Positions 1-9,900 of a DNA stretch of 64,000 bases are shown piece after piece. Origin of the DNA: Myxococcales bacterium (lineage in GTDB: Bacteria > Myxococcota_A > Polyangia > Palsa-1104); the NCBI GenBank assembly GCA_028287105.1, contig JAQBQH010000150.1:1-64000 (forward strand), read 5' to 3'. Each line of letters begins with the position of its first letter. Position 1 is the first letter of the stretch. A model generated the notes under the pieces. That model was not told the DNA's origin, ran no database searches, and saw nothing but the letters and a program-made list of their open reading frames with translations. Both the position numbers and the translations under genes were made by a program.

Positions 1-837
1 ACGCCGAGTGCCGCCGAGCCGACGCCGCCTGTCGAGCCGACGTTGCGCGCCGAGCCGACGCCGCGCGCCGAGCCGACGCCGCCGACGGCAGCCGATCGCG
101 CCAAACCGCCCGTCAACCTGTTCGCACCCTCCGCGCTCGCCGGCGCCGCCGGAATCAGCATCGCGCCGACCGCCGCCGATCGCGCCTGGCGGCCACGCCG
201 CGGCCTCGGCGGTCAGAGCGGCGCGGGCGGCATCGACGTCGGCAGCTTCCTCGCCGAGGACTCCGCGCGCCAGCGCGCCGTCAAAGGCGCAGTCGCCCCC
301 GAGTTGCGCACGCTCGAGCGGCGCCTCGACGAAGTGTTCACGCCGACCTTCATCCAGGCCGACGTCTCCAACCGTGGCGAGCTCTTCTTCAAGCAGCTGC
401 GCGGCTTCTGGAAGAACCCGCCCAAGACCGGCGAGCTGGCCCGCACCACCGACCCGACGAAGGAGACGACGGAGGAGAAGCTCCGCTCGATGCGACCGGA
501 GCAGGCGTTCTTCCTCGGCCGGCGCGTCGAGGTCTTCGTGCGCCAGAAGTCGGACGGGACCATCATCGAGCTGGCGCTGCGCAACGCGTCGGGCTACCGG
601 GCATTCGACGACGCGGCCCTCGAAGCGGTCGAGAAGGCGCTCGGCGGCCGCGTGCCGGGCGCCACCCGCGGCGGCGGTGACGAAGTGCGCACGCTGTGGC
701 AGCTCGACGCCACCGCCTACGTCGTCCTCTCGCCGCAGCCGCAGCTCGTCTTCGACGAATCATCCGGAAAATCGAATTGGATCTATCCGTTGCAGAAACG
801 TGTCGATCACCACGTTCGCCTGGTGGCGGTCTACTGA
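1..837 (+). CDS. TonB C-terminal-like protein (5' end outside window)
   Basis: The reading frame is open from the first base, so this is the C-terminal part (278 codons) of a longer gene. The visible start has EPTP-type Pro-rich repeats, as in the periplasm-spanning region of TonB-like energy transducers. The last 110 or so residues contain a DGTIIELALRNASGYRAFDD stretch followed by an A-LEAVEKAL helix, the pattern of a TonB C-terminal domain. The same arrangement, ending in W-DA-AYVV and FDESSGK, recurs in the protein at 27782-28951, so the two look like paralogs. I infer an envelope protein that contacts outer-membrane partners. The N-terminal membrane anchor expected for TonB would lie to the left of the window and cannot be checked. 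Confidence 0.75.
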   Translation, partial: TPSAAEPTPPVEPTLRAEPTPRAEPTPPTAADRAKPPVNLFAPSALAGAAGISIAPTAADRAWRPRRGLGGQSGAGGIDVGSFLAEDSARQRAVKGAVAPELRTLERRLDEVFTPTFIQADVSNRGELFFKQLRGFWKNPPKTGELARTTDPTKETTEEKLRSMRPEQAFFLGRRVEVFVRQKSDGTIIELALRNASGYRAFDDAALEAVEKALGGRVPGATRGGGDEVRTLWQLDATAYVVLSPQPQLVFDESSGKSNWIYPLQKRVDHHVRLVAVY

Positions 838-891
838 GTCCTCCCGATAGCGTTGGTACCACTCCTGCTTACTCAGAGGCGGGAGGCAATC

Positions 892-1419
892 ATGCGAATT
901 GCGTGCGTCTTGGCCGAGGGATTCGAAGACAGCGAGTTCAAGGTTCCGTACGACGAGCTCAAGAAGGCCGGTCACGAGGTGATCGTCATCGGCGCCAAGA
1001 AGGGCGACAAGATCGAAGGCAAGAAGGGCAAGGAGAAGGTCAAGGCCGACCTCGGCATCGCTGACGCCCGCCCCGACGAGTTCGAGGCGCTCTTCATCCC
1101 CGGCGGCCATTCACCCGACCAGCTGCGCGCCGACGATCGATTCGTCGCGTTCACGCGCGCGTTCGCCAATAAGCCCATCTTGGCCATCTGCCACGGGCCG
1201 CAGCTGTTGCTCACCGCCGACATGGTCAAGGGCCGCCGCATGACCGCGTGGAAGACGATCCAGGCCGACCTGAAATGCGCGGGCGCCGACGTGGTCGACG
1301 AGGAGGTCGTCGTCGACGGCGAGCTGGTGACGAGCCGGAAGCCCGACGACATCCCCGCCTTCGTGAGGGCGTCGCTCGAGCTGTTGGGCAGCGGCGCCGA
1401 CGCGCACGCCAGCGCCTAG
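892..1419 (+). CDS. DJ-1/PfpI family protein (class I glutamine amidotransferase fold)
   Basis: This 175-residue protein has the family nucleophile elbow AICHGPQLL, with Cys100 followed by His101, and an N-terminal Rossmann-like start (MRIACVLAEGFED). Family members include PfpI/YhbO-type proteases, deglycases and stress proteins; the exact activity here cannot be read from sequence. An unusual Lys-rich insert (KKGDKIEGKKGKEKVK) lies at about residues 37-52. ATG at 892 is chosen over an upstream in-frame start at 853 because GGGAGG lies just before it at 881-886. It stands alone, with the next gene convergent. Confidence 0.9.
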   Translation: MRIACVLAEGFEDSEFKVPYDELKKAGHEVIVIGAKKGDKIEGKKGKEKVKADLGIADARPDEFEALFIPGGHSPDQLRADDRFVAFTRAFANKPILAICHGPQLLLTADMVKGRRMTAWKTIQADLKCAGADVVDEEVVVDGELVTSRKPDDIPAFVRASLELLGSGADAHASA

Positions 1420-1421
1420 CG

Positions 1422-1469
1422 CGCGGGCGCTACGGCTCGCGGGCGCTACGGTTCGCGGGCGCTACGCTT
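1422..1469. repeat. Three tandem 16-bp direct repeats
   Basis: The unit CGCGGGCGCTACGG(C/T)T occurs three times head to tail at 1422-1437, 1438-1453 and 1454-1469; the third copy differs by two bases. The array lies between the convergent DJ-1 and receiver genes, and its last copy covers the stop codon of the receiver gene (TAG on the minus strand at 1462-1464). A variable-number tandem repeat or slippage product is the simplest reading. Confidence 0.8.
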
Positions 1470-1815
1470 TGAGAAGCGATTCGAGCTGAAAGGGATCGAT
1501 CGGCTTGACCACGTGTCGATCGAAACCGGCGTCGCGCGCCTTTCGCTGCTCGTCCTCGCCATCGTAGCCGGTGAGCGCTACCAGTCGCGCGGTGGCGGTG
1601 GCCGGATCTGCACGGAGCGCGCGCGCCACCTCGTATCCGTCCATATCCGGCAGCCCGACATCGCACAAGACGACCTCGGCGACGAGGCGCCGCGCAGCGT
1701 CGACGCCATCCTTGCCGGTGTTGGCGACCACGACCTCATGCCCCGACTGGCGGAGGATCTCCTGCATCAGATCGGCGGTGTCCGTATGATCCTCGATGAC
1801 GACGACGCGGGTCAC
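1462..1815 (-). CDS. Single-domain response regulator (CheY-like receiver)
   Basis: A 117-residue stand-alone receiver domain. The acidic pair E8/D9, phospho-acceptor Asp52 in VVLCDVGLPDMDG, Thr82 in ALTGYDG and Lys104 in VVKPID are all in the expected places. There is no output domain, so it probably signals by protein contact. No histidine kinase is adjacent; the nearest are at 15492 and 31829. Its gene end overlaps the third copy of a 16-bp repeat, and its start faces the gene at 1913 across about 100 bases. Confidence 0.93.
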   Translation of the reverse strand: MTRVVVIEDHTDTADLMQEILRQSGHEVVVANTGKDGVDAARRLVAEVVLCDVGLPDMDGYEVARALRADPATATARLVALTGYDGEDEQRKARDAGFDRHVVKPIDPFQLESLLKA

Positions 1816-1912
1816 GGGCGCTATTTTGCGCTATCGCAGCCATCGCTGCCAGCGGATTGTCCGACGCACGCGGTTGCGCGCCGGCCGCCGCTCGTCGAAG
1901 ATGCGGGGACGC

Positions 1913-2860
1913 ATGGCAAAAAAGCGAGAGGCCGGCCATACGGCCGACGCCCTATACGCAGCGCCTCCCAAGGAGTTCACGGCGACGCGCGCACGGCTCG
2001 TCAAGGAGCTGAAGGCCGCCGATCGCGGCGACGAGGCGCGCGAGATCGCGAAGATGAAGCGACTGCCGGCGAGCGTCTGGGCGGTAAATCAGCTGGCGAG
2101 GCGAGCGCCCGACGAGGTCGCCGAGCTCCTGGAGCTCGGGGCGGGGCTGCGCAGCGCCGAGAAGCGGCTGCTGAAGGGCGGTCCCGCCACCGACTTCATG
2201 GCCGACGCGCGCACCGCGCGGCAGAAGGTGGCGGCGCTGGCGAGACGTGCCGAGGCGCTCCTGGAAGAGGCGGGGCACAAGCCGACCGCGCCGATGACGC
2301 GCACCATCTCGCAGACGCTGCAAGCGGCGTCGGTCGCCGACGACGAGACGCGCGCGGCGCTGGGGGCGGGACGGTTGACGCGCGATCTGGCGCCGGCGTC
2401 GAGCTTTGGCGGCGGCGATCTGTCGTCGGCGCTGACCGCGTCGGTGGCGACGGCGTCGCAGCACAAGGTCGATCGCCCGCACGCTGCCAGACGCGAGGGT
2501 AGACACGGCCGGCGCGAGGCGAAGCATCCCGAGCTGCACGAGGCGAAGCGCCCCGACAAGCACGCGGCCAGACCGGAGAAACGGCGCGACGCCAAGCGCG
2601 ACGAGAAGCGACAGAAGCTCGCCGAGCTGCGCGAGCGCCGTCGCGAGCAGGCGGCGGCGCGCAAACAGGCCGCCGCGCTACGCCGTACCGCCGACGCCGC
2701 CGACCGCCTCGTCGCCGACCGCAGCCGCGAAGTCGAAAAGGCACGCGCCCTCGTCGAGCGCGCCGAGACCGAGCTGCGCGCCGCCAAGGACGCGCTTGCC
2801 GACGCCGAGACCGCCGCCAGGGCCGCGCGCCGCGCCGCCGACGCCGCCAAGACCGACTGA
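1913..2860 (+). CDS. Conserved hypothetical protein, basic coiled-coil C-terminus
   Basis: A 315-residue protein. Residues 10-60 read FTATRARLVKELKAADRGDE...IAKMKRLPASVWAVNQLARR, which I recognise as an unassigned family common in high-GC bacteria; no function is known to me. The middle part (to about 190) is Ala-rich helical. The last 120 residues are heptad-like and extremely rich in Arg, Lys, Glu and Ala, so a long coiled coil and possible nucleic-acid contact are inferred. ATG 1913 (MAKKREAG) is preferred; ATG 1901 is also in frame. Neither has a strong ribosome binding site. Confidence 0.75.
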   Translation: MAKKREAGHTADALYAAPPKEFTATRARLVKELKAADRGDEAREIAKMKRLPASVWAVNQLARRAPDEVAELLELGAGLRSAEKRLLKGGPATDFMADARTARQKVAALARRAEALLEEAGHKPTAPMTRTISQTLQAASVADDETRAALGAGRLTRDLAPASSFGGGDLSSALTASVATASQHKVDRPHAARREGRHGRREAKHPELHEAKRPDKHAARPEKRRDAKRDEKRQKLAELRERRREQAAARKQAAALRRTADAADRLVADRSREVEKARALVERAETELRAAKDALADAETAARAARRAADAAKTD

Positions 2861-3018
2861 GCGCGAAGGAGTGTACGAGGTCTTGCGCGTGACTTCGACG
2901 GGCGAGCCGTCCGCCGCTTCGGCGTAGGGCTACAGGAAGTAGTCACCCAGCCCACGCCGTCGTGACGTCGGCCGCGCCGGCGACGCGAGATCCAACCGCG
3001 CGACCGCGACCGCCCGCT
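2861..3018. other. Intergenic region between convergent genes
   Basis: This 158-base stretch separates the convergent genes at 1913 and 3019. I see no convincing small ORF, RNA gene or U-tailed terminator in it. Confidence 0.5.
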
Positions 3019-5319
3019 TCATGACGAGGACCCAGCGTTCGAATGCTCGTTCGATGCCGCGGCCGGCGCGACCGCTGCATTCTGCGCAGGCGGCTTGGCC
3101 CCGCGCACCAAAAGCACGCAGCGCTCGGCGCCGGGCACGTCGTCGAGCGGCAGCCCCAGCTCGTCGGCGAGCGCCATGCCGATGACGACGAGATCGCCGT
3201 GGGTCTGGTAGGCGAGGGCCGCCGGATTGCGTTGCGTCAGCACGTCGGAGTGCAGCCAGCGGCCGCTATTCTTCTTGCCGGTTTCGCGCAAGAGCTCCTC
3301 GAGCCCCGGCGAGGGATCGGTCGCGTCCTTGTCCGGGACGAGGACGGCATGGAGCGTGGCGCGCTTCTTGGCGACGATGCGCGCGGCCAGCTCGAGGCCC
3401 GCCCTGCCGTCGGCCGTATCGTCGACGACGGCGATGACGCGATCGATCGGGCGGTCGTGTCCATGGATGACGACGCCGACGTTGACCGAGCGCGCGCTCA
3501 TGCCGTCGAGCACTTCCTTGACGACGCCGCCGAGGAGATCGCCGCCGAACACCGGCCGGTGATATCCGAGCAGCAGCCAACCGATGGACGGCTGGGCCGC
3601 GAGATCGAGGATGTCGGCGGCCGCGTCGTCGGTCCATAGGGCGTTGGCGTCGATGGGCGCGCCCGTCGCGCGCGCGATGTCGATGGCCTGCACCAGGACG
3701 GGCGAGCGCGGCGACTCCTTGCGATCGATCTCGCGCAGACCGGAGCGAATTCCGCCTGCCGGACGGCGCACCAGGGCGAGCACGCGCGGCGGTGGATCTT
3801 CGACGCGCGTCGCTGCCGCCGCCAAATCGAGCAGCGCGGCGAGACCGTCGGGATTCGAAATCGGCACCAGGATCCCGCCGCCGGCCGGCGGACGCTCTTC
3901 GTCGCGCGGCCGCTGTTCGTCGTTGAACCCTTTGGTGTTGCGCGTGATGAAGTGCAGGATCGGTGTGGTCGCGAACGTCGTCACCAGCGCCATCAGCACC
4001 AGCATGGCGAACAGCGTCGGCGAAAGCACGCGCAGCTCGAGGCCGATGTTGAGCACGATCAGCTCCATCAGGCCGCGCGTGTTCATGAGCACGCCGAGCG
4101 CCGAAGCGTCGCGCCACCCCATGCCGGTCAGCCGCGCGGCGACGAGCGAGCCGCCGAACTTTCCCGCCGACGCCACCAGGATGATGATGCCGCACAGGAT
4201 CCACTGATCGCCCGTCGTGACGAGACCGATCTGCGTGTGCATGCCGGTGAAGGCGAAGAACGCCGGCAGCAGCAGCACGACGACGAGATCCTCGAGCCGA
4301 TCGGTGAGCTCGCGCGCCAGGCCCGAGTCGTGCGGAATGATCGCGCCGAGCGCGAAGGCGCCGAAGACCGCGTGGATCCCGATCATGTCGGTGGCCAGCG
4401 CCGAGAGCAGCAGCGCCACGAAGACGATCGCCATCACGCCCTGGGTGAGCCGCCCCTTCAAGCCGTACAGGCGCGACAGGCGCACCATGGCTGGGCGCGC
4501 GACGAACGCGATGACGGCGATGTAGCCGACCGCGCTGGCGAACGTGATGAAGGCGCCCGAGGTGCGTGCCTGCGCCACCGACACGACGAACGCCAGGAGG
4601 CACCACGCCGTCACGTCGTCGATGGCGGCGCAGGTGAGCGCGATGACACCCATCGGCGACTTGTGCATCTTGCGATCGGTGAGGATGCGCGCCAGCACCG
4701 GGAAGGCGGTGACCGACATCGACACGCCGATGAAGAGCGAGAAGACGGTGAAGGGAACGTCGCGCGTGCCGAGCGTCGGGTACAAGAACAGCGCCAGCGC
4801 CGCGCCGAGGAGGAACGGCGTGACGATGCTGGCGTGCGAGATGGCGAGCGTGGCGTGGCCGCGTTTGCGCAGCAGCGTCGGATCGAGCTCCACGCCGACG
4901 AGGAACATATAGAGGATGACGCCCACCTGCGACAGCACGCCGAGGAACGGCGCTACCTCCGCGGGCAGCAGATAGTGCTGCGCGGTCGGCGCGAAGCGGC
5001 CCAGCACCGAAGGGCCGAGCAAGATGCCGGCCAGGATCTCGCCGACCACCGGCGGCTGCGCGAAGTAAGCGAACAGCGATCCGATCGCGCGTGCGACCAC
5101 GATGACGACGACCAGCGCGAGCAGCACGTGCATGAGCGCGTCGACATGCGCGGCGCCGCCCGCCGGACCGAAGAGCGGCTGGCCCGGCGCAGCGGTGGGA
5201 GCGATCAGGAGCAGCCCGCGCCCGCGGAGGTACCAATACACCACTCCCGCGGCGCCGAGCATGATGGCGTACGCGAGCATGGTCCGTCTGGGCGACGAGC
5301 GTGGAGACGAAGCGACCAT
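3019..5319 (-). CDS. CPA2 (Kef/NapA-type) cation:proton antiporter with C-terminal stress-protein-like region
   Basis: A 766-residue membrane protein. About 12 hydrophobic segments fill residues 10-460, including the family signature PPVVGEILAGILLGPSVLG near residue 90. The DD motif (AAIDDVTAW, near residue 230) is the usual ion-binding site of two-Asp CPA2 exchangers. Residues 480-760 are soluble and resemble tandem universal-stress-like alpha/beta folds rather than the RCK/TrkA-N domain of KefC, so a regulatory cytosolic domain is inferred. Likely role: Na+ or K+/H+ exchange across the inner membrane. ATG 5319 is used; ATG 5280 (MLAYAIML) is an alternative that starts close to the first membrane helix. 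Confidence 0.92.
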   Translation of the reverse strand: MVASSPRSSPRRTMLAYAIMLGAAGVVYWYLRGRGLLLIAPTAAPGQPLFGPAGGAAHVDALMHVLLALVVVIVVARAIGSLFAYFAQPPVVGEILAGILLGPSVLGRFAPTAQHYLLPAEVAPFLGVLSQVGVILYMFLVGVELDPTLLRKRGHATLAISHASIVTPFLLGAALALFLYPTLGTRDVPFTVFSLFIGVSMSVTAFPVLARILTDRKMHKSPMGVIALTCAAIDDVTAWCLLAFVVSVAQARTSGAFITFASAVGYIAVIAFVARPAMVRLSRLYGLKGRLTQGVMAIVFVALLLSALATDMIGIHAVFGAFALGAIIPHDSGLARELTDRLEDLVVVLLLPAFFAFTGMHTQIGLVTTGDQWILCGIIILVASAGKFGGSLVAARLTGMGWRDASALGVLMNTRGLMELIVLNIGLELRVLSPTLFAMLVLMALVTTFATTPILHFITRNTKGFNDEQRPRDEERPPAGGGILVPISNPDGLAALLDLAAAATRVEDPPPRVLALVRRPAGGIRSGLREIDRKESPRSPVLVQAIDIARATGAPIDANALWTDDAAADILDLAAQPSIGWLLLGYHRPVFGGDLLGGVVKEVLDGMSARSVNVGVVIHGHDRPIDRVIAVVDDTADGRAGLELAARIVAKKRATLHAVLVPDKDATDPSPGLEELLRETGKKNSGRWLHSDVLTQRNPAALAYQTHGDLVVIGMALADELGLPLDDVPGAERCVLLVRGAKPPAQNAAVAPAAASNEHSNAGSSS

Positions 5320-5350
5320 CGGTGGGGATCGTACTACGGTTCGCGCGGAA

Positions 5351-5776
5351 TCAGACCAGCTTGATCGACAACGTGATGGTCGGCACGGCCGCGAGCGCGC
5401 GCGAGATCGGGCAGCCGGCTTTGGCCTTGTCGCCGATCTCCTGCAGCTGCGCCTGATCGAGACCAGGCGCCTTCACTTCACACACCAGATCGATCTTGGT
5501 GATCATCGGTCCTGTTGCATCGCGGCCGAAGTCGACCTTGGCCGTGGTGTGAACGCGCTCCGGCGTGTGGCCGGCCTGCGCCAGGTTGTTCGACAGCGCC
5601 ATCGAGAAGCAGCCGGCGTGCGCCGCGGCCACCAGCTCCTCGGGGTTCGTGCCGGGGCCGTTCTCGAAACGCGACTGAAACGAATAGGCGCCTTCGTACG
5701 CGCCCGAGCCGAGCTTCATCGAGCCTTTGCCTTCCTTGAGGTTGCCCTTCCACTCCGCTTCGGCGGTACGCAGCAT
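5351..5776 (-). CDS. OsmC family peroxiredoxin
   Basis: A 141-residue thiol peroxidase of the OsmC/Ohr group. The two reactive cysteines are Cys56 ([12 protein letters not shown]) and Cys122 ([11 protein letters not shown]), the pair that reduces organic hydroperoxides in this family. [15 protein letters not shown] favours OsmC over Ohr. The start at 5776 is supported by GGAGG directly upstream (minus strand, about 5781-5785), giving the typical family length. The divergent DUF952 gene begins about 25 bases away, so the two promoters must overlap or lie in each other's coding sequence. Confidence 0.93.
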   Translation of the reverse strand: MLRTAEAEWKGNLKEGKGSMKLGSGAYEGAYSFQSRFENGPGTNPEELVAAAHAGCFSMALSNNLAQAGHTPERVHTTAKVDFGRDATGPMITKIDLVCEVKAPGLDQAQLQEIGDKAKAGCPISRALAAVPTITLSIKLV

Positions 5777-5800
5777 ATCGGCCTCCTGTACAGTGATGGC

Positions 5801-6163
5801 GTGCGCTGGCTGTACCACGTCTACGTTGTCGCGGTCAGCATCGATGAACCATACGTTCCCGTCTCGCTCGCGCAAGAGGGATTCGTGCATTGCTCCTTTC
5901 GCGACGCGGTGCTGGCCAGCGCGCGGCTCTATTTCCCGCGCGACGCGGAGTTGCGCGTGATGCAGATCGATCCGCGGCGGCTCGGCTGCGAGGTGCGCGT
6001 CGTGGACACGCCGCGCGGGCCGATGCCGCACGTGCATGGCGCGATTCCGCTCGGCGCGGTCGTGCGCATCTGGACCGTGACGGAGCTCGAGACGGCGCTG
6101 GCCCATCAAATCGACGCGGCGCCCGACGCGCTCTGCGACGGGCCGCCCGACGCGCTCGGCTGA
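5801..6163 (+). CDS. DUF952 family protein
   Basis: About 120 residues matching DUF952: WLYHVYV at the start, SLAQEGFVHCSF near residue 27, and a PHVHGAIPLGAVV ending. The family is small and cytoplasmic, related to ADP-ribosyltransferase-like folds, and has no firm assigned reaction. The start is a GTG at 5801, chosen because homology begins at once after it; no clear ribosome binding site is visible. The 3' end runs 58 bases into the convergent nei gene (6106-6163). Confidence 0.8.
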   Translation: MRWLYHVYVVAVSIDEPYVPVSLAQEGFVHCSFRDAVLASARLYFPRDAELRVMQIDPRRLGCEVRVVDTPRGPMPHVHGAIPLGAVVRIWTVTELETALAHQIDAAPDALCDGPPDALG

Positions 6164-6948
6164 CAGCGGGGGCACCAATAGGTCGGGCGCAGACCGGGGC
6201 CTTGCCGTCGCTGACGGATGCTCTCGCCGCAGCGGTGGCAGGCACGGCGCCAGCGGCCGTAGACCCAGAAGCGGCCGCGGCCGCGCGCCGGAAGCTCGCC
6301 GCGCGAGAGGTCGGCGGTGGTGGTGCGCGAGCGACCGACGTTGGCACGCATCCAGCGCACGCCGTCGCGGTAGATGGCGCGGAGCTTGTCGTCGTCAACG
6401 GCGTCGACCCGCGTCCATGGATCGAGCCCGTGCAGAAACAGGAGCTCGCACTTGTAGACGTTGCCGAGGCCGGCCGCGACCGATTGATTCAGGAGCAGCT
6501 CGCCGATCGGCCGGGCCGCGTGCTCCGGCTGGCGCGCGCGCGTCACGATGGCGTCGAGGTCCGGCGTGTCACCGAGGAGATCGGGGCCGAGCCGCGCGAT
6601 GGCGCGCGACCGGTTGGCGAACCGTGCGCGGGTCCACTCGATTTCGCGCGCCTTGCACAAGAATGTCGTGGTCTCGGTCACGAGCGCCAGCTGCGCCTGG
6701 CCGAGCTGCGCCGGAGTCGCGCGCGCCACCGAGCGCCAGTGTCCGTTGATGCCGAGGTGGACGCGCACCGCGGTGCCTTCGTCGAACGCCAACACCAGGT
6801 TCTTGCCGATCGCCTGCGTCGAGGTCACGTGCCGGCCGCGCAGCCCACGCATGTCGACGCCGCGCGACCAGACCGCGGTCAGCGCCGTGCCGATCAGTCG
6901 CTCGCCCAGCTCGGCGGCGTGCGCATGAACGTTGTCGCCCTCGGGCAT
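6106..6948 (-). CDS. nei: Endonuclease VIII-type DNA glycosylase (Nei/Fpg family)
   Basis: A 280-residue base-excision repair enzyme. It begins MPEGDNVHAHA, supplying the catalytic Pro2 and Glu3 after Met removal. The helix-two-turn-helix region (LLLNQSVAAGLGNVYKCELL) is near residue 165. A C-terminal zinc finger CHRC...CPRC closes the domain near residue 260. VHLGINGHW is also typical. The MPEGD start fits the Nei2 branch better than Fpg (MPELPE). Its ATG shares one base with the lhr stop codon (TAATG), so it is co-translated with lhr. The 3' end overlaps DUF952 by 58 bases. Confidence 0.93.
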   Translation of the reverse strand: MPEGDNVHAHAAELGERLIGTALTAVWSRGVDMRGLRGRHVTSTQAIGKNLVLAFDEGTAVRVHLGINGHWRSVARATPAQLGQAQLALVTETTTFLCKAREIEWTRARFANRSRAIARLGPDLLGDTPDLDAIVTRARQPEHAARPIGELLLNQSVAAGLGNVYKCELLFLHGLDPWTRVDAVDDDKLRAIYRDGVRWMRANVGRSRTTTADLSRGELPARGRGRFWVYGRWRRACHRCGESIRQRRQGPGLRPTYWCPRCQPSASGGPSQSASGAASI

Positions 6949-9900
6949 TACTCGGCCGTGAGGACGAGCGCGCCCGGCTCGACACGGAAACCGGCGCGCT
7001 CGAGCAGCGAGGCGTGCGGCGAATGTAGCGCCGGCACGCCGTCGACCTCCTCGATCCGCAGCTGTCGATGACGTCGCGCCGCGGCGATGCGGCGCAGCGC
7101 CGCCAGCGCCGGTTCGAGCAGGGTCTCGTCGATGGCCGCGAGCACGCGCAGCTTCTTGCCGCCGCGCTCGACGAAGAACAGCGGCTCGCCGCGCGCCAGC
7201 ACCACCTTGGCCCCGGCGGCGCGCCGCGCCCCTTCGGCGGGCCACGCCAACAGCGCCCCGTACGGATTGGCGGGATCGATGGCCGACAAGGTGATCACGT
7301 CGTTGTCGCCGTCGATGTCGCGCGCCGCGCGCAGCCGGTCGACCGCGGCGGCGTGGGCGAACTGTGCGCCCTGCAGGCCGTCGACGAAGTGGCCGCGCCG
7401 GATCTTGCCCGACTCCTCCATTGCACGCAGCACGCCGGACACCGACTGAAATCCGCCCGCCAGCGACTCCGCGTGCGCCGCCTCGCGACTGACCACGCCG
7501 TAGCGCTCGAGCAGCATGAGCGCGCGGGTGTGGGCGCGCACCGTCTCGGCCGGCAGCGCGCCGATGACCGACTGCAGCGTCGACCAGCGACCGCCGGCCG
7601 GCAGCGTGAAGCGATGGCGCGGCCCGCGCGAGACTCGTCCGAGCGTGCGAAGCGGCGCGAACGTATCGTTGGTGACGAGCCCGAGCCACGCCAGATCCCA
7701 CAGCGCACGCACCGCCTCGTCGGGGCGGTCGCCGGCGCCCGGAAGCTGCGCCACGAACGAAGCGCCGCGCTGCTGCAGATGCTCGAGGAGCTTCTGGTGT
7801 AATTCGGAAGGTAGCTCGCTGACGACGGCGAGGTCGTGCAGCGCCGCGAGGTGCTCGCGACGATAGATCGCGACCCGACCGTCGTCGCTGCCGATGGCGC
7901 CCCGACCGACCCACACGATCTCGCCCGAGGCGCCGAGCTCATCGAGCATGCGGGGCTGGAAGTCGGGCACGCGCGCCGGCAGGATGGCGCGTTCCAGCTC
8001 GGAGAAGGGCAGCGCCAGCCCCTCGAGTTGATCGATCGCTTCGCGCAGCCGGCCGACGCCGCCGCGCCCCGAGCCGATGCCGTGCCAGCGGGGCAAGAAG
8101 CGCGCGAGGACCGCCGCGTCCACGGGCGCGACCTCGTTGCGCAGCCGCGCCAGCGTGTCGCGGCGAACCAGACGCAGCACCTCGGGATCGCACAGCTCGG
8201 CGCCCGACCCGCCGGGGCGGAACTCGCCTTCGTACAGCTTGCTGGCGGCGACAAGCGCGCGCAGCACCGGCTGCAATTGCGCGGGCAGGAGGCCGAAGCG
8301 CTTGGCCGGATCGCGTCCGTCGGCGGCGAAGGGCCCGTGCGTGCGCGCCCACCGCGCGACCAGCGCCTCGAGCGGCGCGTCGATCGGATCGAGAAAGGCG
8401 GCGGCGACGCCTGCCGGCAAGGTGGCGCCGAGCGCATCGCGATACTTGGCGACGTCCTCGACCGCGATCCAGCGCTGCTGCCGCGCGACGCGCAGCCGCA
8501 CCGCGCGTCCGGAGTCGACGAGCGCCGCCAGCATGGGCGCCGGATCCCCTTCGGTGCGCAGCGCGATCTCGTCGTCGGTCAGATCGCCGACGCGACGCAA
8601 TAGATCGTGCAGCGCATCGGGGTGGCGCGCGTGTCGGTCGGGCGAGAGCCCCTGCAGATCGTCTTCGACGTCGGCGATCGCCTGCGGCTCGAGCAGATCG
8701 CGCAGCTCTTCCTGGCCCAAAAGCTCGCGCAGGAGGTTGCGGTCGAGCGTGAGCGCCTGCGCCTTGCGCTCCGCCAACGGCGCGTCGCCTTCATACAAAT
8801 AGGCGGCGACATAGGCGAACGCGAGCGAGCGGGCGAACGGCGAGGCGCTCGTCGTTTCGACCTCGACGACGCGCAGCTCGCGCCGCCGGATGCGCGCCAG
8901 GAGCTCGGTCAGCGCCGGCACGTCGAAGATGTCGTGCAGGCACTCGCGATAGGTCTCGAGGACGATCGGAAAGGCTGGATGCTGCAGCGCGACCGCCAGG
9001 AGGTTCTGCGACCGCAGGCGCTGCGACCACAGCGGCGTGCGGCGGCCGGGACGATTGCGCGGCAGCAGCAGCGCGCGGGCCGCGTTTTCGCGGAAGTGGG
9101 TGGCGAACAGGGCCGAGCGCGCCAGCTCGCGCAGAACCAGCTCCTCGATCTCGTCGGGCTCCGGCACCAGCTGCGCCCGCTCGGGTGGGGTCTCGGCGTC
9201 GCTCTCGTAGGTCGACGCGAAGCGAAGGACGATACCGTCGTCGCTCCACAGACTCTGCACCTCGAAGCCGGCGGTCTGCGACAGGCGCGCCTCGAGCGCC
9301 AGCGCCCACGGCGCATGCACGCGCGCGCCGAACGGCGACAGGATGCAGATGCGCCAGTCGCCCAGCTCGTCGCGAAAGCGCTCGATGACGATGGTGTCGT
9401 CGGTGGGCAGCTCGCCCGTGGCCTCCTGCTGCTCGCGCACGTAGGCGAGGAGGTTGCGCGCGGCTCGCTCGTCGAGGTGGTAGCGCTCGACCAGCCAGCG
9501 GAGCGCCTCCTTGTCGCGCTTGCCGCCGAGCTCTCGCAAGAACGCGCCCATCGCGCGGCCGAGCTCCAGCGGGCGGCCGGGCCCTTCGCCGCGCCAGAAC
9601 GGCATCTTGCCGGGCTCGCCTGGCGCCGGCTTGACCACGACGCGGTCGCGCGTGATCTCGATGGCCCGCCACGACGATGCTCCGAGGAGGAACGTCTCGC
9701 CGACGCGCAGCTCGTGCACCATCTCCTCGTCGAGCTCTCCGATGCGCGGTCCCTCGGCGCCGAGGTGGACGGCGAAGAGCCCGCGGTCCGGGATGGTACC
9801 GGCGTTGACGATGGCGAGCAGGCGGGCGTCCTTGCGCGCCGAGATCTCGTCGCGTGCGCGGTCCCAGACGAGGCGCGGCCGCAGGTCGGCGAACGCGTCG

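Noticed and set aside
3952-5364. Plus-strand open frame of 470 codons
   Set aside because: Antisense to the CPA2 antiporter. The His/Arg/Glu/Asp-rich product has no recognisable motif and mirrors hydrophobic codons of the real gene.
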